From Halioxenophilus sp033283405 (GTDB lineage Bacteria; Pseudomonadota; Gammaproteobacteria; Pseudomonadales; Cellvibrionaceae): 64,000 nucleotides of DNA. Shown piece by piece: positions 45,465 through 55,039 of the stretch (position 1 is the first letter of the stretch; every line of letters starts with the position of its first letter). The notes beneath the pieces are model-generated. The model saw nothing but the letters and a program-made list of their open reading frames with translations. It was not told the DNA's origin and made no database searches. The stretch is taken from assembly GCF_033283405.1 (NCBI RefSeq), contig NZ_JAWMQR010000002.1, positions 62,001 through 126,000 on the forward strand, in the 5' to 3' direction. Both the position numbers and the translations under genes were made by a program.

Positions 45465-46340
45465 ATGTCTGCCATTGCCAAACTCTATATCTGGCGCAAC
45501 CGGGGCCTCTTCCTCGGTACCCGAGAGATGCCCGCGCGCGATTTCACCACCGGTTCCGACCAACTCATTGTCTGCCTGAAAGGCACCATGACCCGCCGCT
45601 TTCCGGGTGGCAAAACCGTCGCCTTTCGCTCGGTGCTACTGCGCGCCGGCACCAAAGTACCGATGCAACAAGTCACCGCCAGCGGCACCATCATCGCCAT
45701 CTGCCATTTGGACCCGGTCGGCCAGGACTACCACGCCGTCGCTCAAAAAATGGCGATAACGATCGAGAACAACGCCTTCCACCACCAGGATGAAGATCTG
45801 ATTATTCAGGAGTTGTCACGCATCGTGCGTAACGACATGGGCGATTCTGAAGCCTACCACTGCCTGGATAATCTGCTGCTGCCTGCACCGCTCCAGCGCC
45901 AGACCTTTATTCAGTTCGACCCGAGAGTAGTGCGGGTTTTACGCCACATTGAAACCACCGTGCGCGACAACATTGAAATTGCGCAATTAGCGGAACAGGT
46001 ATTTTTATCGGAAAGCCGGTTGGTGAAACTCTTTAAAAATCAGGTGGGCATTCCCATCACCCGCTACCGAATTCGATTTCGCGTTTACGTGGGGTTAATT
46101 TATCTATCCCTGGGTTTTTCTGTCACTGATTCGGCTCTGGCAGCCGGCTTTTCCAGCACCGCACACTTTTCAAAATGCTTTAGTGCTATTCTAGGCATCC
46201 CGCCATCATCCAATCTTTTGCAGCCGCCGTTTATGGAGGTGGTGTTGGCCGAGGAGATAGTGGCCGCGATCCGGGCAGAGCAGGGAGCGCCACTGACCAG
46301 CACTATGCCGGCGGCCCCGGCAAGCAGAGTGGCAACTTAG
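45465..46340 (+). CDS. AraC-family transcriptional regulator
   Basis: A 291-residue AraC/XylS protein. The DNA-binding domain, about residues 150-250, reads DNIEIAQLAEQVFLSESRLVKLFKNQVGIP and then SVTDSALAAGFSSTAHFSKCFSAILG, the typical two helix-turn-helix elements. The N-terminal ~140 residues are a possible ligand domain without a recognised motif. The first in-frame start is a GTG two codons earlier, but the ATG has AGGGAG at correct spacing. No target is obvious; its neighbours are a terminator upstream and rimO downstream. Confidence 0.88.
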   Translation: MSAIAKLYIWRNRGLFLGTREMPARDFTTGSDQLIVCLKGTMTRRFPGGKTVAFRSVLLRAGTKVPMQQVTASGTIIAICHLDPVGQDYHAVAQKMAITIENNAFHHQDEDLIIQELSRIVRNDMGDSEAYHCLDNLLLPAPLQRQTFIQFDPRVVRVLRHIETTVRDNIEIAQLAEQVFLSESRLVKLFKNQVGIPITRYRIRFRVYVGLIYLSLGFSVTDSALAAGFSSTAHFSKCFSAILGIPPSSNLLQPPFMEVVLAEEIVAAIRAEQGAPLTSTMPAAPASRVAT

Positions 46341-46476
46341 ACCAGCCCACCACCGAACCTGCCTCCCCGCCAGGCCGGAACCCGCTCATGGGCGACCGAC
46401 ACTCGGCCAGCGCCACCCGCTCATGCTAGAATGCCCGACCAAAATTCCTGCAAGCAGCGTTAGAGACCGAGTCAGA

Positions 46477-47826
46477 ATGAGCGATACAGAATCCCCTAAA
46501 AAAGTCGGCATGATCAGCCTGGGCTGCCCCAAGGCACTGGTGGACTCCGAACGCATTCTCACTCAGCTCAAGTTGGAGGGATACGAGATCAGCGCCGACT
46601 ACGAAGGTGCCGATGTGGTGGTGGTAAACACCTGTGGCTTTATCGACTCCGCCAAGCAGGAGTCGATGGATGCCATCGCCGAGGCCATGAAAGAGAGCGG
46701 TAAGGTGATTGTCACCGGTTGCATGGGCAAGGGCACCGATGCTGAGGCCATCAAGGCCGCCAACCCCGGCCTGCTCAGCATCAGCGGCCCGGCCGACACC
46801 AACAGCGTGATGAGCGCCGTGCATGAGTTCATCCCACCGGCCGAACACAACCCCCTGGTCGACCTGATCCCGCCCGAGGGTATCAAACTCACCCCACAGC
46901 ACTACGCCTATCTGAAAATCTCCGAAGGCTGCAACCACCGCTGCACCTTTTGCATTATTCCCGATATGCGCGGCGACTTGGTCAGCCGTCCCCTGCACGA
47001 TGTGCTGCAGGAGGCCCGCCAGCTGGTGGAGGGCGGCGCCCAGGAGCTGTTGGTCATCTCCCAGGACACCAGCGCCTACGGCGTCGACACCCGCTACAAG
47101 CTGGACCTGATCGAAGCCCGCGAGACCCGCATGCAGGATCTGGCCGAAGCCCTAGGCCAATTGGGTGTGTGGGTGCGTTTGCACTATGTCTACCCCTACC
47201 CCCACGTCGACAAAATTATCCCGCTGATGGCCGAGGGTAAAATTCTGCCCTACCTGGATATCCCCTTTCAGCACGCCAGCCCGCGCATCCTCAAATTGAT
47301 GGAGCGCCCGGCCCACGCCGAAAAGGTGTTGGCACGCATTAAAAGCTGGCGCGAGATCTGCCCGGAGTTAACCATCCGCTCTACCTTTATTGTTGGCTTC
47401 CCCGGTGAAACCGAAGAGGACTTCCAGATGCTGCTCAACTTCCTGGAAGAGGCCCAGCTCGACCGGGTCGGCTGCTTTACCTACTCGCCAGTGGAGGGTG
47501 CCCGCGCCAACGAACTGCCCGACCCGGTACCGCCGGAAATTCAAGAGGAGCGCCTGGAGCGCTTTATGACTACCCAGGCACGCATCTCCGCCGCACGCCT
47601 GCAACGCAAAATCGGCACCGTGGTTGAGGTGTTGATTGATGAGGTGGATGAAGAGGGGGCGATTGGCCGCACCTGGGCCGATGCGCCGGAGATCGACGGC
47701 ATGGTCTATCTCAATGGCGAAACCGAATTAATGCCCGGCGACATCTGTTACGCGCGCATATTCCAGGCCGATGAACACGATCTGTGGGCAGAGCTGGTCC
47801 AGCCGGAGGAGTTTGGCAGCCACTAG
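46477..47826 (+). CDS. rimO: ribosomal protein S12 methylthiotransferase RimO
   Basis: RimO adds a methylthio group to an aspartate of ribosomal protein S12. The 449-residue protein has the three expected parts: the N-terminal UPF0004 domain with three cysteines (SLGCPKALVDSE, NTCGFI, VTGCMG), the radical SAM domain with EGCNHRCTFCIIP, and a C-terminal TRAM domain. Its motifs separate it from the tRNA-modifying MiaB. The start was placed at the ATG before SDTESPKK, where RimO similarity begins. Confidence 0.95.
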   Translation: MSDTESPKKVGMISLGCPKALVDSERILTQLKLEGYEISADYEGADVVVVNTCGFIDSAKQESMDAIAEAMKESGKVIVTGCMGKGTDAEAIKAANPGLLSISGPADTNSVMSAVHEFIPPAEHNPLVDLIPPEGIKLTPQHYAYLKISEGCNHRCTFCIIPDMRGDLVSRPLHDVLQEARQLVEGGAQELLVISQDTSAYGVDTRYKLDLIEARETRMQDLAEALGQLGVWVRLHYVYPYPHVDKIIPLMAEGKILPYLDIPFQHASPRILKLMERPAHAEKVLARIKSWREICPELTIRSTFIVGFPGETEEDFQMLLNFLEEAQLDRVGCFTYSPVEGARANELPDPVPPEIQEERLERFMTTQARISAARLQRKIGTVVEVLIDEVDEEGAIGRTWADAPEIDGMVYLNGETELMPGDICYARIFQADEHDLWAELVQPEEFGSH

Positions 47827-47850
47827 CCTATTTTCAGACGTGCGCTTGAG

Positions 47851-48462
47851 CTAGTCGGTGCTTACGGAATAACCCTGGCTATCGGTCAACTTCACCAGCC
47901 ACCACTGGGTAGTCGAATCCCCGGCGACAAAGCGCATATGAGCCGCCATATTAACCAGTGTGGCGGCATCGGGCTGCAGCATAGAGGCGATAAAGCTTTC
48001 AATGTTGTTGGCGAGTTTTATAAACTCAAAACCGTCGTGCTCAAACTCAAAAATAGCGCCGGCACTGGCACCACTCACGGGCATTAATAGATAGTTGCCC
48101 GAGTATGGAATCTCGCCTATCACCACACAGGCATCGATCCACTCGGGCAGTAATTCACGCGCTTCCCGCGCATCCAAACCGAGCAGCCACTCCCGAAAGT
48201 AGGACTCCAGGGTAGTCCACTGCGCAGGCTCGGCGATATAAAAGGCGGCGTCGCCGCTCTCTGGCTCGTGGAAGAGTGTGAGTGAGCCAAAGGTCTGATA
48301 AAAAGCCCCGAGATAATCTGCCGCCGGGCAGGCCTCCAGACCAATGGGGTCGGTGCAGTGGTGGCTAAATTTAACCACCTTGGTGTTGGCCGCATTGTTA
48401 ATCTGGCGGCACTGAAATTCACCCCTATGGGCAACCACCCGCTCTTTTAACGCTGTTAGCAC
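47851..48462 (-). CDS. SUKH/SMI1-KNR4-like protein
   Basis: A 203-residue soluble protein I place, with moderate confidence, in the SMI1/KNR4 (SUKH) superfamily. The pattern PAADYLGAFYQTFGSLTLF near residue 46 and SGNYLLMPVSGASAGAIFEFEHDGFEF near 122-148 (in parts) followed by a helix ANNIESFIASML resembles that fold. In bacteria SUKH proteins often are immunity proteins for secreted toxins, but no toxin gene is next to this one. It is an orphan between rimO (convergent) and the RND efflux pair. Confidence 0.6.
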   Translation of the reverse strand: MLTALKERVVAHRGEFQCRQINNAANTKVVKFSHHCTDPIGLEACPAADYLGAFYQTFGSLTLFHEPESGDAAFYIAEPAQWTTLESYFREWLLGLDAREARELLPEWIDACVVIGEIPYSGNYLLMPVSGASAGAIFEFEHDGFEFIKLANNIESFIASMLQPDAATLVNMAAHMRFVAGDSTTQWWLVKLTDSQGYSVSTD

Positions 48463-48562
48463 CGCTTCGCCTCCCTGCTCGATTACCGATTTACGGCATG
48501 ATCGGATTTACTACCCGCTCACATTTACTGCGCTGCCTACAATTCGCTGGGCTTTTTACAAT

Positions 48563-49630
48563 TTACTGGGTTGCGCTGCCCGGCGGCAGCACCTGCTCGC
48601 CGGCTTGCAGCCCGGCCACCACCGCCACCCGGCCATCGGCGTAGCGCTGCCCCAGGCGCAGAATACGGCGCTCTATGCCGTCGTGGCCGACCACCCAGGC
48701 CAAATCCAACTGGCCCACTTCGGCGATGCGATCGGCGGCAATCAACAGCACTTCACTCTCCCCGGCCGGCACCTGTAAACGGGCATAGAGGCCTGGCAAC
48801 AGGCCACTGCCCTGGTCTAATCGGCACTTGATCAAAAAGCTGCGCGAGCCGGGGTTGCCGGCCGGTACCAGCTCTTCGATAACGGCGGTGCGTTCACTGT
48901 CGAGGGCGGGAATGGTAACGGTCAGCGACTGCCCAAGACTTAGCGACAGTGCCAGTGCCTCGCGCACATTGGCCTCCACGCGCAGGTAGTCGGGGTTGTA
49001 GAGCGACAGCAGCGTCATACCCGGCTGCGCGGTATCGCCGGGCTCGGCAAAGCGATCGACAATGCGGCCAGCAATGGGCGCGCGCACCTCGGCGAAGTCG
49101 AGCGCTGTTTTGGCCTCCTGCAGGGCCTGTTCAGCACTGGCCTGGCCCGCCTTGAGCGAATCGTGGTTGGCCTGGGCCCGGTCCAGATCCGCCTGCGCCA
49201 GCAGACCGCGCTCGGCCAGATCGCGGGCCCGTTTTAACGCCTGCTGCGCCTCGGTGTAACGGGCGCTGGCCGACTGCACATTGGCCTCTGCCTGAGAGAC
49301 ACGCGACTGCAGGTCGCCCCGCTCCAACACCACCAACAGATCCCCCGCTTTAACGAGGTCACCAGCGCGCACCTTGACCTGCTCGATGCGAGCCAACAGG
49401 CGGGCTGCGATTAACGTGGCCTGCTTGGCCTCCACCGAGGCTGGCACCGCCTCAAAAAGCGGTAGGCTCTGCAACTCAACCACAACGGCATCGCTGGTAT
49501 CGGGCGCACTTACCGCGCGTTGCCCGGGCGGCACCTTGTCGTCGAAACTGCCCGCCATCCAGGCCACCATCACCAGCAGCACAACCACGGCCGCGACAGG
49601 AAAAAGCCACTTTGTTATTGATTTGTTCAT
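48563..49630 (-). CDS. RND efflux periplasmic adaptor subunit
   Basis: A 355-residue membrane fusion (HlyD/AcrA-type) protein. An N-terminal anchor (KWLFPVAAVVVLLVMVAWM) is followed by the lipoyl-like half motif, a long coiled-coil hairpin of ~80 residues (QSRVSQAEANVQSASARYTE and the returning helix with ADLDRAQANHDSLKAGQAS), the second lipoyl half (VRAPIAGRIVDRF) and the beta-barrel. It links the inner-membrane pump to an outer-membrane channel. It begins 3 bases after the permease gene on the same strand; no channel gene is present here. Confidence 0.93.
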   Translation of the reverse strand: MNKSITKWLFPVAAVVVLLVMVAWMAGSFDDKVPPGQRAVSAPDTSDAVVVELQSLPLFEAVPASVEAKQATLIAARLLARIEQVKVRAGDLVKAGDLLVVLERGDLQSRVSQAEANVQSASARYTEAQQALKRARDLAERGLLAQADLDRAQANHDSLKAGQASAEQALQEAKTALDFAEVRAPIAGRIVDRFAEPGDTAQPGMTLLSLYNPDYLRVEANVREALALSLSLGQSLTVTIPALDSERTAVIEELVPAGNPGSRSFLIKCRLDQGSGLLPGLYARLQVPAGESEVLLIAADRIAEVGQLDLAWVVGHDGIERRILRLGQRYADGRVAVVAGLQAGEQVLPPGSATQ

Positions 49631-49633
49631 CCA

Positions 49634-52600
49634 TCAGGCCTCATTGACTGGTGGTTTATCGGCGGGGGCTCGGTCGTAGACCAGCAGGTAAACAACCGGC
49701 ACCACCAGCAGCGTAAACAGGGTGGAAGCGAGTATGCCGAAGATAATGGCCAGCGCCAGGCCACTGAAGACTGGGTCGAGGGTGATCACCAGGTTACCCA
49801 ACAGCGTGGTACCGGCAGTAAGCAGAATCGGCCGCATGCGAATGGCACCGGCGCGCAGCAGGGCCTGCTGAATGGGCGCCCCCTGGGCTCGCTCCTGGGT
49901 AATAAACTCAACCAGGATCAGCGAGTTGCGCACCACAATACCGGCCAGGGCGATCATGCCGATCATGGCTGTGGCAGTAAACAGAACCGGGTCGGGGGCG
50001 CCGGCCACCTGCCGCTCGCCAAACTGGTTGAGCAGCCAGAAGCCCGGCATGATGCCAATAATGGTCAGCGGAATGGCCGACATAATAATGAGCGACAATC
50101 CCGCTGAGCTGGTCTGTATTTTTAATACGAAAAAGATACCCACCAGAGCAAAGGCAAAGGCCAGCCCCATATCGCGGAAGACATCGACGGTGATCTTCCA
50201 CTCTCCCTCGCCGGTCCAGCGCACGGAAATATCTTTCGGCAGCTGCCAGCCATCGCCGGCACCCATAGCCAGGTAGGTGCGCGACTGCCAGTCGCTGGCC
50301 GCCCCCTCTGGTGTCCCCAGGTCGGCGTTGACATCGGCAATCACCTCGGCCGGGGTACGGCCGGAGAGCTCGGCCGTAACATAGACCACCGGCTGCAGAT
50401 CCTTGTGGTGAATGGTCTTATCGGCCGGCAGCCGTGCAAACTCACCCAGCTCACCCAAGGCCACCAATGGTTGCGGCGCCACCGCCAGGCCACTGCTGCT
50501 CGACTGCTTGGCGATACCGGGCCGGCCGCGCACCTGCAGGCTGACCAGATCGTGCTCGGAGGTGCGCCCCGCCACCGGCAGGCGCAGCTCCAACGGCAGC
50601 GGTTTCGCCTCCCGCGCCAACTGCAGATAACCGGCGGTTACCCCCTGGTTGGCCATCAGGATCACCTGGTTGATGTCGGCGGTGGCCACGCCGGAGAGTG
50701 CCGCCTTCTGTTTATCGGTAACAAAGCGCAGCCGCCAGGAGTCTGCCTCCACAGTGCTGTCGACCTCGGTCACAAACGGCTCCCGTTGCAGGCGCGCCAT
50801 CACCTGGGAGGCGGCGGCCTGCAATTCGCGGTAGGGGGTCAGCGGCTCACCGTAGACCTCCGCCACCAGGGTGCTCAACACCGGTGGCCCTGGCGGCACC
50901 TCCACCACCTTGATGGCGACGCCCTCACCGGCCAGCGGTGCCAGCGCCGCGCGCAGGCGCAACACCACACTGTGCGACTGGTGCTCGCGCTCGGTTTTAT
51001 CGAGTAGGGTGATACGCAGGTCGGCCATGTGCGGCTGCAAACGCTGGTAGTAGCGGCGCACCATACCGTTGAAGTCGATGGGCGAGGGATTGCCCACATA
51101 GGCGGCCACCGCTTTCACCTCGTTAAACTGGCGGACCTTGGCAGAGATGGCAGTAGCCATGGCTGCGGTCTCCTCCAGGCTGGTCCCCTCCGGCATATCG
51201 ATCACCACCTGCACCTCATTCTTGTTATCGAAAGGGAGCAATTTCAGCGGCACCAGGCGCAGCATGGGCAAGAGCGCGGCCGCCAAAAAGAGGGCCAGCA
51301 CCGCCCACAACACCCACTTGGCTTTACGGCGACTGGTGAGCAGGGGGCGCATAATGCGTTCGTAAACTGCCGAGAGCCCAGAGCTCTCCTCTGTTACATC
51401 CGGCGGGCAGCCGGCCAGCAGTTTCATGGCCAACCAGGGGGTCACCACAAAGGCCACCACGGTGCTGGTGATAACACTCACCGGTACGTTGAACGCCATC
51501 GGCGCCATGTAGGGCCCCATCATACCGGTGATAAACGCCAGCGGGATAAAGGCCAGCACAATAGTGACGGTCGACATCACCAGCGGGGTGCGAATTTCGC
51601 TGATGGCGGCGATGATGCGTTCTTTCAGAGAGCCCGATTTCTCGCGCAGGTAGCGCTCGATGTTGTCGACCCCGGTGATCGGATCATCCACCAACAGCCC
51701 CAGGGAGAGAATCAGGGCAAACAGGGTGACGCGGTTGATGGTGTAGCCAAAGAACATATCCAGCGCGAGGGTGATGCCGTAGCTGATCGGCAGTGCCATA
51801 CCCACCACCAGCGCCGAGCGCCACCCCAAAAAAACCGCGATAAAAACCACCACGGTAAAGATGGCAAATACCAGGCTCTGCGCCAGATTGTTGACCTTCT
51901 CATTGGCGGTCTGGCCGTAGTCGCGGATCACCTCCAAGTGAATATCCGAAGGCAGAAACTCGCTCTGCAGGCGCGCCATCATGGCGTGAATCTCCTGTGC
52001 CACCGTCACCGCGTTACTGCCCCGCTGCTTAGCGACACTGATGGCGACCATGGGCATCCCTTCGCGCCCATCCTGGTAGCCCTGGGCGAAATCGATCCAG
52101 GTGTAGTTGTCCGGCTCGGATAGGCCATCGATCACCTGGGCCACCTCTTCCAGCAGCACCGGTTGGCCATCCACCACATTGATTACCGTCTGCCGCAACT
52201 CGGCCAGGGAGCGGATAAAGTCACCGCTCTCCAACTGCAATACCTCGCCGCCCAGAGTCCAGTGGCCGCTACTCTGCAATAGGTTGGAAGCTTGCAGGGC
52301 ACTGATGATATCGGCAACCGAGCTGGCGCGGGCGGCCAGGCTCTCTGGGTCGGGTAGGATCTGGATGGTACGCGGGCGGCCGCCGACGGTGGCGACCACA
52401 CTGGTGTGGTGCACCGACTGCAAAAAGGTGGTGACCTCCTCGGCCACCCGACGCAGTTCGTAATCGCCGGTCTGTTGCGGGTTGCTGCTCCATAGGGCCA
52501 GCAACAAAATGGGAACGTCGTCCACCTCTACCGGGTTAACCTGCCAGCGGCTCACCACCGGCGGAATCTTGTCCTGGTTGGAGTGCAGTTTGTTGTAGGT

Positions 52601-52939
52601 GTTGAGGATTGCCTTCTCGCGATCTTCACCCACATAGAAGCGCAGGGTCACGCTGCTTTGACCAGCCTGGCTGGCGGAGTAGACATTCTCGACCCCGGGA
52701 ATCTGTGCCAGCAGCTTCTCCAGGGGAATGGTCACCTGCCGCTCCACCTGCACCGAAGAGAGCCCCGGCGCGGCCACCAGCACATCGACCATGGGCACCA
52801 CAATTTGTGGCTCCTCCTCGCGCGGCGTCAGGCTCAGGGCCAGTACGCCCAATACCAGCGAGACAAACAACAGCAACAGCGGCAGTCCGCCGGCGAGGCT
52901 GGTGCGGACCAATTTATCCAGGGGCGATTCTGAGTTCAT
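49634..52939 (-). CDS. RND efflux permease
   Basis: A 1101-residue inner-membrane proton-driven pump of the AcrB/CusA superfamily. The 12-helix plan with two large periplasmic loops is clear, and the fourth helix has the essential Asp pair (LGLLVDDPITGVDN). Substrate choice between drugs and other compounds cannot be read from sequence. The true start is the ATG before NSESPLDK, not the longer frame that begins at a TTG. An imperfect 14-base duplication surrounds it. The gene precedes its adaptor gene, the reverse of the usual order. Confidence 0.93.
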   Translation of the reverse strand: MNSESPLDKLVRTSLAGGLPLLLLFVSLVLGVLALSLTPREEEPQIVVPMVDVLVAAPGLSSVQVERQVTIPLEKLLAQIPGVENVYSASQAGQSSVTLRFYVGEDREKAILNTYNKLHSNQDKIPPVVSRWQVNPVEVDDVPILLLALWSSNPQQTGDYELRRVAEEVTTFLQSVHHTSVVATVGGRPRTIQILPDPESLAARASSVADIISALQASNLLQSSGHWTLGGEVLQLESGDFIRSLAELRQTVINVVDGQPVLLEEVAQVIDGLSEPDNYTWIDFAQGYQDGREGMPMVAISVAKQRGSNAVTVAQEIHAMMARLQSEFLPSDIHLEVIRDYGQTANEKVNNLAQSLVFAIFTVVVFIAVFLGWRSALVVGMALPISYGITLALDMFFGYTINRVTLFALILSLGLLVDDPITGVDNIERYLREKSGSLKERIIAAISEIRTPLVMSTVTIVLAFIPLAFITGMMGPYMAPMAFNVPVSVITSTVVAFVVTPWLAMKLLAGCPPDVTEESSGLSAVYERIMRPLLTSRRKAKWVLWAVLALFLAAALLPMLRLVPLKLLPFDNKNEVQVVIDMPEGTSLEETAAMATAISAKVRQFNEVKAVAAYVGNPSPIDFNGMVRRYYQRLQPHMADLRITLLDKTEREHQSHSVVLRLRAALAPLAGEGVAIKVVEVPPGPPVLSTLVAEVYGEPLTPYRELQAAASQVMARLQREPFVTEVDSTVEADSWRLRFVTDKQKAALSGVATADINQVILMANQGVTAGYLQLAREAKPLPLELRLPVAGRTSEHDLVSLQVRGRPGIAKQSSSSGLAVAPQPLVALGELGEFARLPADKTIHHKDLQPVVYVTAELSGRTPAEVIADVNADLGTPEGAASDWQSRTYLAMGAGDGWQLPKDISVRWTGEGEWKITVDVFRDMGLAFAFALVGIFFVLKIQTSSAGLSLIIMSAIPLTIIGIMPGFWLLNQFGERQVAGAPDPVLFTATAMIGMIALAGIVVRNSLILVEFITQERAQGAPIQQALLRAGAIRMRPILLTAGTTLLGNLVITLDPVFSGLALAIIFGILASTLFTLLVVPVVYLLVYDRAPADKPPVNEA

Positions 52940-52978
52940 GATTTTGAGTTCATGGCGGCTTCCGGGCAAACGGGTTAA

Positions 52979-52992
52979 GCCCTAATTAGGGC
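52979..52992. promoter_or_regulatory. 14-bp palindrome upstream of the RND operon
   Basis: GCCCTAATTAGGGC is a perfect palindrome 40 bases upstream of the permease start, a natural place for a local repressor. No regulator gene is nearby. It could also be chance. Confidence 0.4.
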
Positions 52993-53113
52993 GCGGCAAG
53001 CATAGCACAAGCGCTTTGCCGTTCGCCCTACCCAAACCGTTACCAACACCACCCGTAAAGCCATTGCGCATTACTGATTTATTCGTTGCGCAAGGCAGCC
53101 GCTCGCTTATCGG

Positions 53114-54562
53114 TCAGTTACTGGCGGCCGCCTCACACAGCTGGTAGGTGCGGCAGATAAACCCTAAAGGCGCTGGCGTGGCGCTCTTCTGCCAGCTGTT
53201 GGAGCGCATCGCCCGAGCGATAAATTTCTCGCTGTTGCTGGCAAGCCTGGACAACAGTTTGGCTTTGGTTTCGGCATCCAGAAAACTGTATTGCAGGGAA
53301 TTATTATGAAGGGTTTGCAGCTCCTCCCAAGAGAGATCGAACTCCTTAACCGCGACAAAGAATTCATCGGTAAGCCGGCTGTCCCACATGCCGCGATCAT
53401 CGGTCGATAGGGCCACCGGAATATCGACCCGCAGATACTCTGGGAAGGGGTGCTGGGCGTAGTTCTGCACATACTCCAGTAATTTATTGCTGATTAAATT
53501 GATCTCCACCATATAGGGGCCGTGGCGCATCAGCACCATGGTCTCCGGGTCGGTAATTAAATTGACTCCGTGACCAATGCGGTCGGCGCCCAACAGCAGG
53601 GTATCTTTCACATGGTCGTTGGGCTCATCCACCTCACCGGCGTGGATCGATAATTTCACCCCGGAATAACGTTGGCGCAACTCACGCAGCGTCGGCAAAA
53701 AGCGCAGCGGGTAGCCCTTGTCGTTATCCTCCCGGCCCACCATATTGACCCCAACCCAGAGGTCGTTGTGCTCATGCACAAACTGGTAAACCCGTTTCAA
53801 GTCCTGCTCGGCCGAGGGCAAAAAGCGCAAAATAGCCGACTGAAAACGGACCGTCACACCCGTGGCCAGGGCATCCTTGCGATTGATACGCTCACGAAAA
53901 ATCGCCACCACTTCGTCGGCCGCGAAAAGAGTACCATCCGCCTTGAGATAACCGTCGGCACCGGCCTGGGTCTCCAGGTAGAGCATCCCCTCGGCACCAA
54001 AGGCGGCCATATTTTGGTAGAGAATTTCGGCAATCAGATAGGGGTTGGTGGTCAACTCATTCAAGCGCTGCCAGTGGGTTTCAAAAAATTCGTTGCGCCC
54101 CTCGTGCAGCTTGTCGAGCCGAATACTATCGAGCCAGGCGGCCTTCTCCTCGGCACTCAGTTCGACCAGCGGCTTGTACTCGGCTTGTTCACAGGCCGGC
54201 AGCTTGGCGAAAGTACGGGCGCTGATATTGCGAAACATCAGGTAGTAGCGATCACCACCAAAAGCATTGCCACCGTAGCCCCGGCAGTTTTCTATTTTGA
54301 TTTTTGTGTAATAGTTATAGCCTTTGGTGCTCTGAGCCAGTGCACCGTCGTACCACCACTGGGGCAGACCAGAGCCGGATAAGTGGTTGTGCAGATCGCC
54401 GCCTTTGGGCATCAGGTAAAGGAACTGGTAGAGCTCAGCATCACTGGCGCTGGCTTTAAACTGTTCAAACCAGTCGTGGGGAGAGGCCGCTTCCACTACC
54501 CGGCCCAACAACAGACCAGGCACCAGCACTAACAGTAAAAGGTGTTTTTTAAATTTGTTCAT
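53114..54562 (-). CDS. exported adenosine deaminase-family protein
   Basis: A 482-residue member of the metal-dependent adenosine/AMP deaminase superfamily with a signal peptide (KKHLLLLVLVPGLLLGRVVEA, cut near residue 25). Zinc ligands are seen as DLHNH (His58, His60), SIHAGEVDEPNDH, HG in DRIGHG and the STDDRGMWD loop. The size and secretion resemble the adenosine-deaminase-related growth factor (ADGF/ADA2) group more than the 330-residue cytoplasmic Add. It probably deaminates extracellular or periplasmic adenosine. The start was set at the ATG before the signal peptide. It is divergent from a DUF1330 gene. Confidence 0.85.
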   Translation of the reverse strand: MNKFKKHLLLLVLVPGLLLGRVVEAASPHDWFEQFKASASDAELYQFLYLMPKGGDLHNHLSGSGLPQWWYDGALAQSTKGYNYYTKIKIENCRGYGGNAFGGDRYYLMFRNISARTFAKLPACEQAEYKPLVELSAEEKAAWLDSIRLDKLHEGRNEFFETHWQRLNELTTNPYLIAEILYQNMAAFGAEGMLYLETQAGADGYLKADGTLFAADEVVAIFRERINRKDALATGVTVRFQSAILRFLPSAEQDLKRVYQFVHEHNDLWVGVNMVGREDNDKGYPLRFLPTLRELRQRYSGVKLSIHAGEVDEPNDHVKDTLLLGADRIGHGVNLITDPETMVLMRHGPYMVEINLISNKLLEYVQNYAQHPFPEYLRVDIPVALSTDDRGMWDSRLTDEFFVAVKEFDLSWEELQTLHNNSLQYSFLDAETKAKLLSRLASNSEKFIARAMRSNSWQKSATPAPLGFICRTYQLCEAAASN

Positions 54563-54710
54563 TAATGCCGCCCTTGCAGAAAATGAAATGCATTTAACAG
54601 TATGATGGCCACTTAAAAACAGTACCAATCTTTGGCTAAAATATTGCACCAATTCTACGCCGATAAAATTCCGGCATCGTCTTTAATTTAAATTACACCG
54701 TGCAATAGTT

Positions 54711-55004
54711 ATGAAAGCAGCCGTTATTGTTGATATCGAAGTTACCAATCCCACCATCTATAAAGAGTACATTGAACTGATCACCCCCTCCGTTTTCGCC
54801 CGTGGCGGCCGTTATCTGGTGCGTGGCGGCAACCCGCAAACATTGGATGGCAATTGGCAATCCAGCCGTATGGTGGTAATGGAATTTCCCTCCCGGGAGG
54901 TAGCCGTTGGTTGGCTAGAGGATGAGAGTCTGAGCGATATTCACAACATGCGCCGCAATAACTCTTCCAAGTGCAATATGATTATCTGCGACATGATCGA
55001 GTAG
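54711..55004 (+). CDS. DUF1330 family protein
   Basis: A 97-residue protein of the DUF1330 family: a small dimeric alpha-beta barrel with VDIEVTNPTIYKEYIEL at the start and RGGNPQTLDGNW. The family has no known reaction. It lies alone on the plus strand between the exported adenosine deaminase and the cytosolic deaminase, both on the minus strand, and converges on the latter. Confidence 0.85.
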   Translation: MKAAVIVDIEVTNPTIYKEYIELITPSVFARGGRYLVRGGNPQTLDGNWQSSRMVVMEFPSREVAVGWLEDESLSDIHNMRRNNSSKCNMIICDMIE

Positions 55005-55039
55005 CGGCCAAAGCCGCCACTCGCTGCACCACCAACTTG

